Origin: Gimesia chilikensis
GTDB taxonomy: Bacteria > Planctomycetota > Planctomycetia > Planctomycetales > Planctomycetaceae
DNA: 64,000 nt
Assembly: GCF_008329715.1 (NCBI RefSeq)
Contig: NZ_VTSR01000007.1
Location: forward strand, 558,001-622,000
Direction of reading: 5' to 3'
The notes beneath the pieces were generated by a model, which searched no databases, was not told the DNA's origin, and saw only the letters and a program-made list of their open reading frames with translations. Below are positions 37,100 to 49,014 of this stretch, one piece after another. Every line of letters begins with the position of its first letter. The stretch's first letter is position 1. The translations under genes and the position numbers were made by a program.

Positions 37100-38437
37100 A
37101 TGATTCATCACGAGTACGTGGAGCGACTTGTTAACTTACTCGCTCCAGAGGCAAACCTGCTTTTCAATATGACTTTTGAAGAAGCCACGCAACGTGTGGG
37201 CAGTGGTTCTCCTGAACAGATCAGGGAGATCGATGGGCAGTTTGCCCTGGTCCACAAGGAGGGAACACGTGTCCGCATGGCACGCTCCATCGGCAGACCT
37301 ATGCGTTTCTTCCTGGCGAAACGGGCGGAAGGTCCCTGTCTGGTAATCGCCGAACGTATTGATGAGATCTACGAATTCCTCAAGAGTGAAGGCCTCGACA
37401 ACCAGTTCCATCCCTCCTACACGCGGATGGTTCCTGCTCACTATCTGATCGAATTGCAGTTGATCGGCTGTCCGGACCCGAATCCACAGGCAACACGCTA
37501 CTTTACTCCCGAGCGAAACCGACTGTCGAATAAGCTTGATGATATCGGCAAAGCGTATATCAGCGCCGTCTCTCAGGAAATACATCGCTGGCTGGACACT
37601 ATTCCTCAGCAGGAGCCAATCGGAGTAATGTTTTCGGGAGGAATTGACAGCGGTGCAATCTTCCTGCTGCTGTATCATGCGTTGATCACGCGGGGGGAAT
37701 CCCCGTCCCGTCTCAAAGCGTTCTCGCTCTCTGTCGATGGTGAAGGCAGCGACTGCAGACAGGCTTTTGAATTTCTGGACCAGTTGAATTTGAGTCTGTT
37801 CCTGGAAATCATGCAGGTCCCAGTCGATGCCCTGGACTATAAAGAAACAATCAAAGTCGTCGAAGACTATAAAGAGCTGGACGTGCAGGCGGCGATGATG
37901 ACGCACGCCCTGTGCAAAAAGATTCGTGAGCAGTATCCCCACTGGAAACACCTCATCGACGGCGATGGCGGTGATGAAAACCTGAAGGACTATCCGATCG
38001 AAGCGAATCCGGAGCTGACGATTCGGAGCGTGCTGAATAATCTGATGCTCTACCAGGAAGGCTGGGGAGTGGAAGCCGTCAAGCACTCATTGACCTATTC
38101 GGGGGGACAGAGTCGCGGTCACGTCCGTACGTATGCCCCTGCCCGCTCACTGGGCTTCCAGGGCTTCAGTCCTTATGCACTGCCGAACGTCATCGAAGTC
38201 GCCGAGGGGATTCCCTTTATCGAACTGACCGACTGGGATCCCCGCAAACTGTATGCACTCAAAGGGGACATCGTCTGCCGGGGAATCAAACAGCTCACGG
38301 GACTCTCCATGCCCGTTTATCCGAAACGGCGTTTTCAGGAGGGGAGCCTGAACGGCGACTCTTACGAAAATGTTTTTGCTGAATCAGAGACCGTCTATCG
38401 TGAGACTCTGCTTTCGCTGTTCCAGCAGCCTTCCTGA
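37100..38437 (+). CDS. Asparagine-synthetase-like ATP-dependent ligase lacking the glutaminase cysteine
   Basis: 445 aa. Residues 1-150 keep the outline of a class II glutaminase domain (REIDGQFALVHKEGTRVRMARS) but the protein does not start with Met-Cys and has no nucleophile. From about 178 comes the synthetase domain with the PP-loop SGGIDSG and DGDGGDENLKDYP in place of the usual SGxGxDE. In the beta-lactam synthetase branch the glutaminase is also dead and the ligase forms an intramolecular amide; in others ammonia is used. It is followed after 24 nt by a radical SAM gene, so a two-step modification or biosynthetic pathway is likely. The substrate cannot be named. Confidence 0.8.
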   Translation: MIHHEYVERLVNLLAPEANLLFNMTFEEATQRVGSGSPEQIREIDGQFALVHKEGTRVRMARSIGRPMRFFLAKRAEGPCLVIAERIDEIYEFLKSEGLDNQFHPSYTRMVPAHYLIELQLIGCPDPNPQATRYFTPERNRLSNKLDDIGKAYISAVSQEIHRWLDTIPQQEPIGVMFSGGIDSGAIFLLLYHALITRGESPSRLKAFSLSVDGEGSDCRQAFEFLDQLNLSLFLEIMQVPVDALDYKETIKVVEDYKELDVQAAMMTHALCKKIREQYPHWKHLIDGDGGDENLKDYPIEANPELTIRSVLNNLMLYQEGWGVEAVKHSLTYSGGQSRGHVRTYAPARSLGFQGFSPYALPNVIEVAEGIPFIELTDWDPRKLYALKGDIVCRGIKQLTGLSMPVYPKRRFQEGSLNGDSYENVFAESETVYRETLLSLFQQPS

Positions 38438-38461
38438 TTCTGAGGATAGCCGCCGCATATC

Positions 38462-39388
38462 ATGAGTTTGCCTGTTCGACAATTTCACGATCAGGAGATC
38501 CTGCAGGCCCGGGGTCCGAAAAACCAAGTCTCGCAGTTCCGACCCTATGCATTTCTGAATGAACGAGAGGCGTCCGCCGCAGGTCATCCGGTGGAGATTT
38601 CGACGATCTTCCTGACGAACCGTGAATGCCCTTTTCGCTGCCTGATGTGCGACCTCTGGAAGAATACGACAGATGATCGCGTTTCCCCGGGCGCCATTCC
38701 TGAGCAGATCCGCTACGCCCTGAAACAGCTGCCCCCTGCCAGCCAGGTCAAGCTTTACAACAGTGGTAATTTCTTCGACGCCAAAGCGATTCCCCCTGAG
38801 GACCTGCCTGAAATCGCGGAACTGATCCAGCCGTTTGAACGTGTAATCGTAGAGAATCATCCCCTGCTCTGCAATCAGGCCTGCCCGGAGTTCCAACAAC
38901 AGATCCCCGGCCAACTGGAAATCGCGCTGGGACTGGAGACGATTCATCCCGATGTCCTACCTGCTCTCAACAAGCGAATGACCTTAGACGACTTTGCCCG
39001 GGCTGTTTTTTTTCTGAGCGAGAACAATATTAAGGTCCGTGCGTTCATTCTGCTGAAACCGCCGTTTCTAGAGGAAACAGAGGGCGTTGAATGGGCGATT
39101 CGCTCTGTCGAATATGCATTTTCACTCGGCGTCAGTTGTTGTGCCATCATTCCCACTCGACCGGGGAACGGCATGCTTGAGCATCTGCAGTCCACAGGCG
39201 AGTTTTCTATTCCTCAACTTTCTTCAGTTGAAAGTGTGCTGGAACACTGCCTGCAATTACGTCAGGGGCGGGTGCTGATGGATCTCTGGGATCTGGAGTC
39301 ACTGTATGCTGATGAATTCAATCTAACGCAACGACTGGATCGATTGTCTCAGATGAACCTGACGCAGACCGTCATTCCTTCAGTCTGA
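38462..39388 (+). CDS. Radical SAM protein, archaeosine-synthase-beta-like
   Basis: 308 aa. The iron-sulfur cluster motif is CxxxCxxC (C56, C60, C63 in ECPFRCLMCDLW). After it, VKLYNSGNFFDAKAIPPEDL and then VIVENHPLL resemble the TIGR01210 / RaSEA family, which works on a tRNA-bound intermediate in archaeosine synthesis in archaea. Bacterial relatives have no known job. There is no SPASM or B12 domain. It is transcribed with the ligase upstream (24 nt gap) and converges with ligA, 4 nt apart. Confidence 0.8.
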   Translation: MSLPVRQFHDQEILQARGPKNQVSQFRPYAFLNEREASAAGHPVEISTIFLTNRECPFRCLMCDLWKNTTDDRVSPGAIPEQIRYALKQLPPASQVKLYNSGNFFDAKAIPPEDLPEIAELIQPFERVIVENHPLLCNQACPEFQQQIPGQLEIALGLETIHPDVLPALNKRMTLDDFARAVFFLSENNIKVRAFILLKPPFLEETEGVEWAIRSVEYAFSLGVSCCAIIPTRPGNGMLEHLQSTGEFSIPQLSSVESVLEHCLQLRQGRVLMDLWDLESLYADEFNLTQRLDRLSQMNLTQTVIPSV

Positions 39389-39392
39389 CACC

Positions 39393-41420
<2,028 letters not shown>

Positions 41421-41440
41421 TCAGGGGAAGCGCGGGCAGG

Positions 41441-42424
41441 TCAGGAGTCAGATTCTTTGAGCAGTTTTTCCTGTTCCGCCTGTTTGAGGTCGGCTTCGAC
41501 CATCAGGCGTGCGAGTTCTTCGAAGGTGACTTTGGGCTCCCATTTGAGCTTTTCACGGGCTTTGGTGGGATCCGCACAGAGCAGTTCGACTTCTGCAGGC
41601 CGATAAAACTGTGGATCGATTTCAACATATTTTCGCCAGTCGAGTCCGACAGAACCGAAGGCGGCTTCCAGAAATTCACGAACCGAATGCGTTTCGCCGG
41701 TTCCGATTACGAAGTCATCCGGTTTCTCCTGCTGGAGAATCAGCCACATCGCTTCGACATAATCGCCGGCGAAACCCCAGTCCCGCTTCGCGTCGATATT
41801 TCCCAGATAAAGTTTGTCCTGGATCCCGAGTTTGATGCGGGCGATCGCCTTGGTAATCTTGCGGGTTACAAAGGCTTCCCCCCGTCGCGGCGATTCGTGA
41901 TTAAACAGAATGCCGTTACAGGCAAACATGTTGTAAGATTCGCGATAGTTAATCGTCAACCAGTAGGAGAAGACCTTGGCACAGGCGTACGGGCTGCGGG
42001 GATGGAATGGCGTGGTCTCGCTCTGAGGGGTCTCAACGACCTTACCGAACATCTCGCTGGAAGATGCCTGGTAGAAACGGACCTGCTTGCCCTTCTGCTG
42101 TTCATAATACCGAATCGCATCCAGTAGACGCAGAGTGCCGACACCTGTGACTTCCGCGGTGTATACAGGAATGTCAAACGAAAGACGAACGTGACTCTGG
42201 GCGGCCAGGTGATAGACTTCATCGGGCTTGACCCGATCCAGTATTTCATTCAGATTCGAGCCTTCTGCGAAATCACAGTAATAGCAGTTTTGAGGGGGTT
42301 CGCCGATCCCCGGCTTACTGCAGGATGTGATTCCATGGACTTCATAGTCTTTGCTTTCCAGAAACCGGGAAAGGTAATATCCATCCTGGCCGTTAATTCC
42401 AGTGATCAGGGCAACTCGACTCAC
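41441..42424 (-). CDS. gmd: GDP-mannose 4,6-dehydratase
   Basis: 327 aa, extended SDR. It has the NADP motif [20 protein letters not shown], the catalytic SPYACAK (Tyr-x3-Lys), SSSEMFGKV, and the Gmd-typical [17 protein letters not shown] and [17 protein letters not shown]. It makes GDP-4-keto-6-deoxymannose for GDP-fucose, rhamnose or perosamine synthesis, used in surface glycans. The start is GTG with AGAGGA 8 nt before. No fucose synthase is in the window. Confidence 0.95.
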   Translation of the reverse strand: MSRVALITGINGQDGYYLSRFLESKDYEVHGITSCSKPGIGEPPQNCYYCDFAEGSNLNEILDRVKPDEVYHLAAQSHVRLSFDIPVYTAEVTGVGTLRLLDAIRYYEQQKGKQVRFYQASSSEMFGKVVETPQSETTPFHPRSPYACAKVFSYWLTINYRESYNMFACNGILFNHESPRRGEAFVTRKITKAIARIKLGIQDKLYLGNIDAKRDWGFAGDYVEAMWLILQQEKPDDFVIGTGETHSVREFLEAAFGSVGLDWRKYVEIDPQFYRPAEVELLCADPTKAREKLKWEPKVTFEELARLMVEADLKQAEQEKLLKESDS

Positions 42425-42549
42425 GACACGAATCCTCTATGTAAACACTTTGATGGTAGTAAAAAAGGCTGGATCTTCCGCCAGCATCTGCAAGTTTAGT
42501 GGTTTTCCCCCAAATCGCAACGGTTGAATGACAGCCTGTTGAAAGCGAT

Positions 42550-44256
42550 CTATTTACCATCCTGATTCTGGGCCGACCGGTGCCCCTTGATGTAGTATTT
42601 CAGAATTTCCCAGCGTCTGATGACCCCCAGCATACGATGCGGCTGTTCGCGTGAAACGACCGGCAGACAATCGTAGGAACCTTCGCGAAATTTGCTCCAG
42701 ACCCGTGCCAGGGAATCGTCGGGATAAACAACGGTTTCCAGATTATTCGCCAGGTCAGCCGCGCGGACCAGGGAACCAATCTTGGGATCAAACAGGGTAT
42801 TACTCAGGTCCTGATAGCGAATGACCCCCACGACCTCTTCATTTGGACCAATCACGGGGAATGTATTGTCGTGGCTGTGTTCGATAAACGAAATCACTTC
42901 GTTAAACGTTGCTGTCTGGGCAATGCCCTTGACGTTTTTCCGATAAAGCTGTTCGACCAGAATCTGATCGGGAGGCTGATCGATCTCAGATAACAGGCCG
43001 AAAGAAACCAGGAAACGGCGGATCATCGATTGGAATTCGCTGATCGGATCGCCGGCGGTATGATGAATCGCATGGATCAGTGGGACTTCCCCTGCCCGCA
43101 GGACTGACTGGCGAATCATGATGGGTCCGACAATTTCGAAGAAGACCACCGATCCCAGAATGATGGTCTGCAAGTGACCGCCCAACACGGGATCCCGACT
43201 CACAGCGATTGCTGAAAGCGCGATCGCAGCTCCCGCCTGGGCAAACAGGGCGGTCCCCAGCCAGATTGAGACTTCGGGTTCTTCTCCCCGCATCCGGGCC
43301 GGTATAAAAATACCGATGTATTTGCCGACCAGACGCAGCACGATGTAACTGCCCCCGATCAACCCGGCTTCAATAAACTGCTGTGGTTTGAGTTCCGCTC
43401 CGTGAATGATAAAAAACAGCACACAGAGGAAACCAGTCAACGGGTACAACTCGGCTTCGACTTTCGGAACATCCTCTTCAGCCAGTGAGTTCGCGACTGT
43501 GAAACCCATCGCCAGAAACGTCAGCATATAGGGTACGCCTGTCGTGCGACATAAGCCGAGTGCCAGCGCAATCAGACCGATAAACATGATCAGACGACGG
43601 CTGCCTTTGATGATGGAACTGCCGTAGCTGATCATCAGGCCGCCGAAGACGCCGATGAATACGGAACCGAAAATATCAAGCAGGAGATGTCCCAGTTGGG
43701 GCAGCACAGAGGCATGCGCACTGTCCCCCTGCAGAAAGAAGACAGCCACAAAAATGACTTCGAAGGCGATGATGGAAATCAGATTGTTGAGGGCCACCAG
43801 GATCCCGGTGTATTCTGAAATTGGCCCCTCAGACTGCATTTCCTTCAGTACGAGAATCGTCGTCGCCGGTGCAGTAGCAATCGCGAGCGCTCCGAGCAGA
43901 ATTGCCGCTCCCGGAGATTCCCCTACCAGCAGCAGCCCCACGAATACAATGAAAAAAGTGCCGAGGACCTCTCCAATCGAAAGCGGTAAGACTCGTTTGA
44001 ACAGGCGACGCAGACGGGAGAGAGTGAAGTGATTCCCCAACCCGAACAGAACCAGTGCCATGGCCAAGTCCGTCAGCGGCTTGAGCTCTTCCAGGTGTTC
44101 ATGGGGAATCAAATCCAGAATTGCTGGCCCCAGGATCACTCCGATCAACAGATAGGCGGTCACCTTGGGCAGGCGAAAGAGCTCTCCCAGGGTACCTGCC
44201 AGCAAACCCGCTGCTAGAAAGATACCCAGAGTAAAGATGATATGCCATGAGCCCAT
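42550..44256 (-). CDS. Kef-type cation:proton antiporter with CBS pair
   Basis: 568 aa. About 390 residues form a CPA2 antiporter with 11-13 membrane segments, for example KVTAYLLIGVILGPAILDLI, LFGLGNHFTLSRL and GALAIATAPATTILVL. The C-terminal 150 residues are two CBS domains (TATFNEVISFIEHSHDNTFP and YPDDSLARVWSKFREGSYDC), with KTN absent. CBS pairs bind adenine nucleotides, so gating by energy state is likely, in place of the glutathione control known for KefB/C. Inner membrane. Confidence 0.9.
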   Translation of the reverse strand: MGSWHIIFTLGIFLAAGLLAGTLGELFRLPKVTAYLLIGVILGPAILDLIPHEHLEELKPLTDLAMALVLFGLGNHFTLSRLRRLFKRVLPLSIGEVLGTFFIVFVGLLLVGESPGAAILLGALAIATAPATTILVLKEMQSEGPISEYTGILVALNNLISIIAFEVIFVAVFFLQGDSAHASVLPQLGHLLLDIFGSVFIGVFGGLMISYGSSIIKGSRRLIMFIGLIALALGLCRTTGVPYMLTFLAMGFTVANSLAEEDVPKVEAELYPLTGFLCVLFFIIHGAELKPQQFIEAGLIGGSYIVLRLVGKYIGIFIPARMRGEEPEVSIWLGTALFAQAGAAIALSAIAVSRDPVLGGHLQTIILGSVVFFEIVGPIMIRQSVLRAGEVPLIHAIHHTAGDPISEFQSMIRRFLVSFGLLSEIDQPPDQILVEQLYRKNVKGIAQTATFNEVISFIEHSHDNTFPVIGPNEEVVGVIRYQDLSNTLFDPKIGSLVRAADLANNLETVVYPDDSLARVWSKFREGSYDCLPVVSREQPHRMLGVIRRWEILKYYIKGHRSAQNQDGK

Positions 44257-44447
44257 TCGAACGTCCTGTTCTAGAGGTGATGAAATTGATTACGGGCCGA
44301 TTATAGCAGATTAGGGTGAGCGGTCGATCCTGAACCCGGCTCTCCGGCCTTAAAAAAATGATAGTAAACTATTATCAGATATCAAGTTCGAGCTAACGCT
44401 ATTTCACCCCTTATTCATCGAGAAGCCGCCTGGGCCTGGTGAGACGA

Positions 44448-45926
44448 TCAGTCCAGATTCATGGTCACCGTCTTCAATTCTGTATAGTTGGCCAGCCCGG
44501 CCGCACCCAACTCACGCCCGATGCCACTCCGTTTGAATCCACCAAAGGGAGCGGCAGCATCAAACACATCGTAGCAGTTCACCCAGACGGTTCCGGCCTT
44601 GATACTCTGAGCCATGAGGTGTGCTTTTTTCACATCACTGGTCCAGACCGCTGCCGCCAGCCCAAACTGGGTGTTGTTGGCTCGCGTAATGACTTCATCC
44701 AGGCTTTTGAACGGAAGAATGCTCATTACCGGCCCGAAAATTTCATCGGTGGCAATCGGCATATCATCGGTCACCTGATCGAAGACCGTCGGCTCTACAA
44801 AATAGCCTTTCTCGCCAAACCGGGAACCACCAGTTACGCATTTTGCCCCGGCTTCGGTCCCTTTCTGGATGTAGCTCAGAATCTTCTCCATCTGTGCCTG
44901 ATCGACCTGTGGGCCTTGAGTGGTTTCGGGATTGAGAGGATCTCCCAGCTTACGGGCCGAGGCTCTCTTGACAATCTTGGCCACGAATTCCTCATGAACG
45001 GCCTCTTCAACGAACAGTCGACTGCCGGCACAACAGCACTGCCCCTGGTTGAAGAACAACCCGAACTCAGCCCCCGCGACAGCAGCGTCCAGATCGCTGT
45101 CGGCGAAAACGACATTCGGACTTTTCCCTCCCAGTTCAAATGTCAGGCGTTTCAGGGTCTGGGCTGCATCCGCCATGATGATTTTGGCGGTCGCATCTTC
45201 CCCTGTGAAGGCAATCTTATCGACATCCGGATGCTTGACTAAAGCGGCCCCTGCAGTGGGACCGTAACCAGGTACCACATTGATGACTCCCGGTGGATAA
45301 CCGGCCTCCATCGCCAGTTCCGCCAGACGCAGGCAGGAAAGCGGCGTCTGTTCTGCCGGCTTCATGACGATTGTGCAACCGGCCGCCAGAGCAGGTGCCC
45401 ATTTCCAGGCAACCATCAGTAATGGAAAGTTCCAGGGAATGATCTGACCGGCGACACCAATGGGTTCCCGTCGGGTGTAGCAGAAATGGTTGCCGCGAAT
45501 TGGAATGGTCGTGCCTTCGATCTTGTCTGCCCAGCCGGCATAGTACCGCAGGCAGTCAATCACCAGAGGCAGGTCTGCAGCACGACTGTCTCGAATGGGT
45601 TTGCCGTTATCCAGAGACTCCAGCGCAGACAGCTCTTCAATGTTTTCTTCAATCAGGTCGGCCAGACGGTACATCAGCCGCCCTCGATCCCGGGCATCCA
45701 TCTTCGACCAGGGTCCTGTTTCAAAAGCAGCCCTGGCAGCTTTAACGGCCAGATCGATGTCAGCTGCATCCCCTTCCGCTACTTCTGCGATGATTTCTTC
45801 TGTAGCCGGATTGACTGTCGCAAAGGTTTTCCCGCTGACCGCATCGCGCCATTCACCATCGATCAGTAACTGAGTTCTGCGAATCTGGGGAGTAGCTGCT
45901 ACGGTATCTAAAGCGCCTGTGGCCAT
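44448..45926 (-). CDS. Aldehyde dehydrogenase (NAD(P)-dependent)
   Basis: 492 aa. It has the catalytic Glu in [17 protein letters not shown] and the nucleophile Cys in [39 protein letters not shown] is at the C-terminus. The family is the betaine/retinal/ALDH2-like group. It oxidises an aldehyde to its acid; the substrate is not identifiable. AGGAG is 8 nt before the ATG. It stands alone. Confidence 0.93.
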   Translation of the reverse strand: MATGALDTVAATPQIRRTQLLIDGEWRDAVSGKTFATVNPATEEIIAEVAEGDAADIDLAVKAARAAFETGPWSKMDARDRGRLMYRLADLIEENIEELSALESLDNGKPIRDSRAADLPLVIDCLRYYAGWADKIEGTTIPIRGNHFCYTRREPIGVAGQIIPWNFPLLMVAWKWAPALAAGCTIVMKPAEQTPLSCLRLAELAMEAGYPPGVINVVPGYGPTAGAALVKHPDVDKIAFTGEDATAKIIMADAAQTLKRLTFELGGKSPNVVFADSDLDAAVAGAEFGLFFNQGQCCCAGSRLFVEEAVHEEFVAKIVKRASARKLGDPLNPETTQGPQVDQAQMEKILSYIQKGTEAGAKCVTGGSRFGEKGYFVEPTVFDQVTDDMPIATDEIFGPVMSILPFKSLDEVITRANNTQFGLAAAVWTSDVKKAHLMAQSIKAGTVWVNCYDVFDAAAPFGGFKRSGIGRELGAAGLANYTELKTVTMNLD

Positions 45927-46113
45927 GACGTGATCTCCTGAGGTTCTAGCGAGCGTAATTGGATCAGGAACAAAGGTTGTTCATCAACAGACACTAAAGA
46001 CAGGTCTGCTCTACCCTTACATTCTGATGTTTTTTGCTCTGCTTCTCAAGAGGGATGTGGGACTGCGCGCAGAATTCACGCAGTGAGAGTGATTCTTATC
46101 AGAAACGACTGAC

Positions 46114-47391
46114 TTAGATGGCCCGCAGAATCGCGGCAGCACTCTGACCAAAGGATGTACGGCTGACCGACATCGTCGTTGGTGTAATGAGCGGCCGCAC
46201 TTCACCGTGCACGATATCCAGGTTACACAATGGATCCGGCGTTTCGTAGTTCAAGGTGGCTGGAGTTGCACCATGCCGCAGCGACAGAATACTGGCTGCG
46301 AGTTCAACAGCTCCAGAGCCGGCATCGAAGTGACCGAAGTAGCTCTTCAGTGCGGTAATCGGGATCTTCACCGCATCATCGCCGAACAGACGATGATAAG
46401 CACGTGCTTCTACCTGATCGTCGATCTTCGTGCTCTTACCATGGGCATTGATGTGCCCCAGTTCGGAAGGTCTGATTCCTGCCTGACGGACAGCCGATTC
46501 AACAGCCCGCATCAGGCCGGTATCGTTCTGCTCGTCTGAACTGCCATCACAGCCGGCACCGAGTCCGATTACTTCCGCATAGATTTCAGCACCGCGGCGA
46601 ACGGCGTGATCGTAGTTTTCGACCACGAAAGCTGCAGCACCTTCACCGAGAATCGTACCATTGCGATCACGATCGAATGGACGACAGGCACGTTTGGGAT
46701 CTTCATCGCGTGACAGCAGATCGATGAGATTCTTCCGGGACAGATCGACGGGGTTGATGTTGGAGGTACAGGCTCCGACAACCATGCAGTCGACTGCACC
46801 ACGCTTGATCCATCGCATCGCTTCAGCCAGAGCCAGTAAGGCAGAAGAGTCCTGGCTGGTAATCGTGTTATTCGGTCCTTGGGCGTTATGCTCGATTGAA
46901 ATATGGCAGGCAGGCATGTTGGGAAGTTGTCGCAGCATCCAAAGTGGAGTGATCTGCCCCAGAACATCCTCACCCCAACGGGTGACCTCGAATGAATCAT
47001 CTGCGGCACAACGGTTGACGGCCTCGACCAGTTCATCGGGAGTCGTCGGAATATGACCGGCACCAAAGGAGACACCAAAACGCTCAGGATCGACGTTTCC
47101 CCGCTTGATACCTGCGTTTTTCACAGCATCGGAAGCAGCAGACACCCCAAGCTGGATGTCGCGTGACATGACTTTGATGAATTTCTTGTTGTAGAGGTGC
47201 TCGTCCGGATTGAAGTCTTTGACTTCTGCAGCCAGTTTGGACGGAAGATTCTCGATCGGAATTGATTGCAGACGATCAATCCCCGAAACACCTGAACATA
47301 TATTGCGCCAAAAACTGTCTATGCCGATACCAATTGGAGATACAACTCCAATTCCGGAAATGACCACGCGCGTTTGATTTGACCCAGCCAT
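46114..47391 (-). CDS. FabF-like ketosynthase without the catalytic cysteine
   Basis: 425 aa with the fold of beta-ketoacyl-ACP synthase II (VVISGIGVVSPIGIGIDSFW, INAHGKSTKIDD, KSYFGHFDAGSGAVELA). Both catalytic histidines are present. The nucleophile is not: the usual GPxxxxxTAC position reads GPNNTITSQD, so D181 (codon at 46849-46851, GAC) replaces Cys. Condensation is therefore impossible by the usual mechanism. Related Cys-less ketosynthases are chain-length factors (KS-beta) or decarboxylating priming enzymes. No partner KS or ACP gene is adjacent. Confidence 0.88.
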   Translation of the reverse strand: MAGSNQTRVVISGIGVVSPIGIGIDSFWRNICSGVSGIDRLQSIPIENLPSKLAAEVKDFNPDEHLYNKKFIKVMSRDIQLGVSAASDAVKNAGIKRGNVDPERFGVSFGAGHIPTTPDELVEAVNRCAADDSFEVTRWGEDVLGQITPLWMLRQLPNMPACHISIEHNAQGPNNTITSQDSSALLALAEAMRWIKRGAVDCMVVGACTSNINPVDLSRKNLIDLLSRDEDPKRACRPFDRDRNGTILGEGAAAFVVENYDHAVRRGAEIYAEVIGLGAGCDGSSDEQNDTGLMRAVESAVRQAGIRPSELGHINAHGKSTKIDDQVEARAYHRLFGDDAVKIPITALKSYFGHFDAGSGAVELAASILSLRHGATPATLNYETPDPLCNLDIVHGEVRPLITPTTMSVSRTSFGQSAAAILRAI

Positions 47392-47984
47392 CTTAGCCTG
47401 ACCCTTAATTTCCTACAGAGAAACAATTCCAGTCCCTTTTACGAACTGTTTCAGCCTATAGTTATAAGATCTACGTAACTCTCGACTTAACACATTCTGT
47501 ATCAAGCAAATGGAGAATTACCACTGCAGCTTATCTCGAGTTCCTTCTCCTGTTTTATTATCGGAAAAAGGCAACCCAAAATCTGAGAGTGATCTCAAAC
47601 CCCGCTTAATATCCCTTAAAGTAGTCAGATTTAACAAGTTATATCGCTATAACCGGTTAGCAGGCCAGTTGGCAAAAAGGTGAGACTTAATTCCGGACTG
47701 CGCCCGCAGAACTCAAGGAAGGTGCTATAAAAGCAAGGTGGAATGAGAGGTAAAACTCCCGTTTCAGGTTGGAAATCCTTTTCACAGTTTTGAGTGAAAT
47801 CCATCCAGAACTAATAATATAATTGAGGTCCCCTTCAATCATACCTGGTTTCTGGTAGATACCAATCAAGGTGTATTACACACTTCCCAGACAAATTTGT
47901 CAAGCGAATTCACAGAAAAGCCGCCCTGAACGGTACTTTCAGCCTGACTGCCAGAGTTTGACACTTCAGCAGCCAGGCCGTCAA
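47392..47984. other. AT-rich intergenic region, no gene seen
   Basis: 593 bp upstream of the ketosynthase. It is clearly AT-richer than the neighbouring genes and probably carries that gene's promoter. No protein-like frame or hairpin-terminator was found. Confidence 0.5.
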
Positions 47985-48428
47985 TTATGCATCGATAATT
48001 TCAAAAATCGCCTCTACTTCAACAGCCACACCTGTAGGCAGAGCCGCAAAACCGAGTGCACTGCGGGCGTGGTAACCATCGCCGGTCTTGCCGTAGAGCT
48101 CGTGGAACAGATCAGAAGCACCATTAATCACCAGGTGCTGATCGGTAAAATCAGGAGTCGAGTTGACGCAGCCCAGCAGCTTGATGACCCGCAGTCCATC
48201 GAGTGTTCCGTGCTCATCCCGAACTGACCGTAGAATCTTGACGGCACAATCGCGGGCCGCAGCAATCCCTTCTTCGAGACTTACGTTTTCACCCAGACGT
48301 CCTTTCTGATCACTCACATGACCAGAAGTCATCAACAGGTTACCGGTACGAATACAGAGATTGAGATACCCAGGTTCAATTGGCTCAAAATTCAGACCCA
48401 GTTCAGCAGCTTTCTGCTCAGCGGACAT
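47985..48428 (-). CDS. RidA-family protein
   Basis: 147 aa. It has the RidA/YjgF layout, with TGNLLMTSGHVSDQKGRLGE near residue 30, AARDCAVKILRSVRDEHGTL, and a C-terminal AVEVEAIFEIIDA. The arginine typical of active imine deaminases (near VNSTPDFTDQH) is not seen, so this may be one of the non-deaminating Rid subgroups. Rid proteins hydrolyse reactive enamines such as 2-aminoacrylate. AAGGAG is 6 nt before the ATG. Confidence 0.85.
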   Translation of the reverse strand: MSAEQKAAELGLNFEPIEPGYLNLCIRTGNLLMTSGHVSDQKGRLGENVSLEEGIAAARDCAVKILRSVRDEHGTLDGLRVIKLLGCVNSTPDFTDQHLVINGASDLFHELYGKTGDGYHARSALGFAALPTGVAVEVEAIFEIIDA

Positions 48429-48511
48429 AGTCGACTCCTTCAGGAAAGAACATTTAGTAATTCATTCCGCGTACTTTAGAAGGATTGTCCCCGATTTACA
48501 ATCGAGGTGAC

Positions 48512-48910
48512 TCAGATAAAGAACTGGAAGTCCCCCGCCGGAGGGAAGGCATTTTGAAAATGCTGAATTTCAGGCTGCTTCTGTTCTGCCTGCCAGAGAA
48601 TGGAGATCACATCGAACCGCGCGGGATGTTTCAGCAGGCCGTGCTTTTTAAGAAAGACGCCTGCCAGACGGGTCAGCTGTTTCTGCTTTTGTCCTGTTAC
48701 GGACTCGAAGGGCTGACCTTTCGCGGTTGATTTCCTGGTTTTGACTTCGACAAAGACGACCGTTTCCTGATCGAGGGCGATAATGTCGATTTCGCCGAGT
48801 TCAGTGCGATACTGTCGAGCAAGAATCTGATAACGGTTTTGTTTCAGATAGCGGACGGCGGCACGCTCACCCCGATCACCCAGAAATCTGCCAAACCAGT
48901 TTCCAGCCAT
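48512..48910 (-). CDS. YraN/UPF0102-family predicted nuclease
   Basis: 132 aa from the ATG at 48910 (AGAGG at 6 nt); a TTG 18 nt earlier is also in frame. It has the restriction-endonuclease-like core: RGERAAVRYLKQNRYQIL, then ELGEIDIIALDQETVVFVEVKTRKS with the E/D-ExK catalytic pattern. It lies just downstream of rplS, the usual place for this gene. Function is not established. Confidence 0.88.
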   Translation of the reverse strand: MAGNWFGRFLGDRGERAAVRYLKQNRYQILARQYRTELGEIDIIALDQETVVFVEVKTRKSTAKGQPFESVTGQKQKQLTRLAGVFLKKHGLLKHPARFDVISILWQAEQKQPEIQHFQNAFPPAGDFQFFI

Positions 48911-48965
48911 AAGCAGCCTCTTCGACAAGGGGCAGGCTCAATCGCAAGTGCGCACCAGAACGTCT

Positions 48966-49000
48966 AACAGCAGCACTGCTGCAGTGACAGTGCTGCTGTT
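48966..49000 (-). repeat. Perfect 13-bp hairpin between rplS and yraN
   Basis: AACAGCAGCACTG pairs exactly with CAGTGCTGCTGTT (loop of 9 nt), 14 nt past the rplS stop. No U-tract follows on the minus strand, so it may attenuate transcription, block 3' exonucleases or both. Confidence 0.6.
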
Positions 49001-49014
49001 TCTGTTTCGATCGA

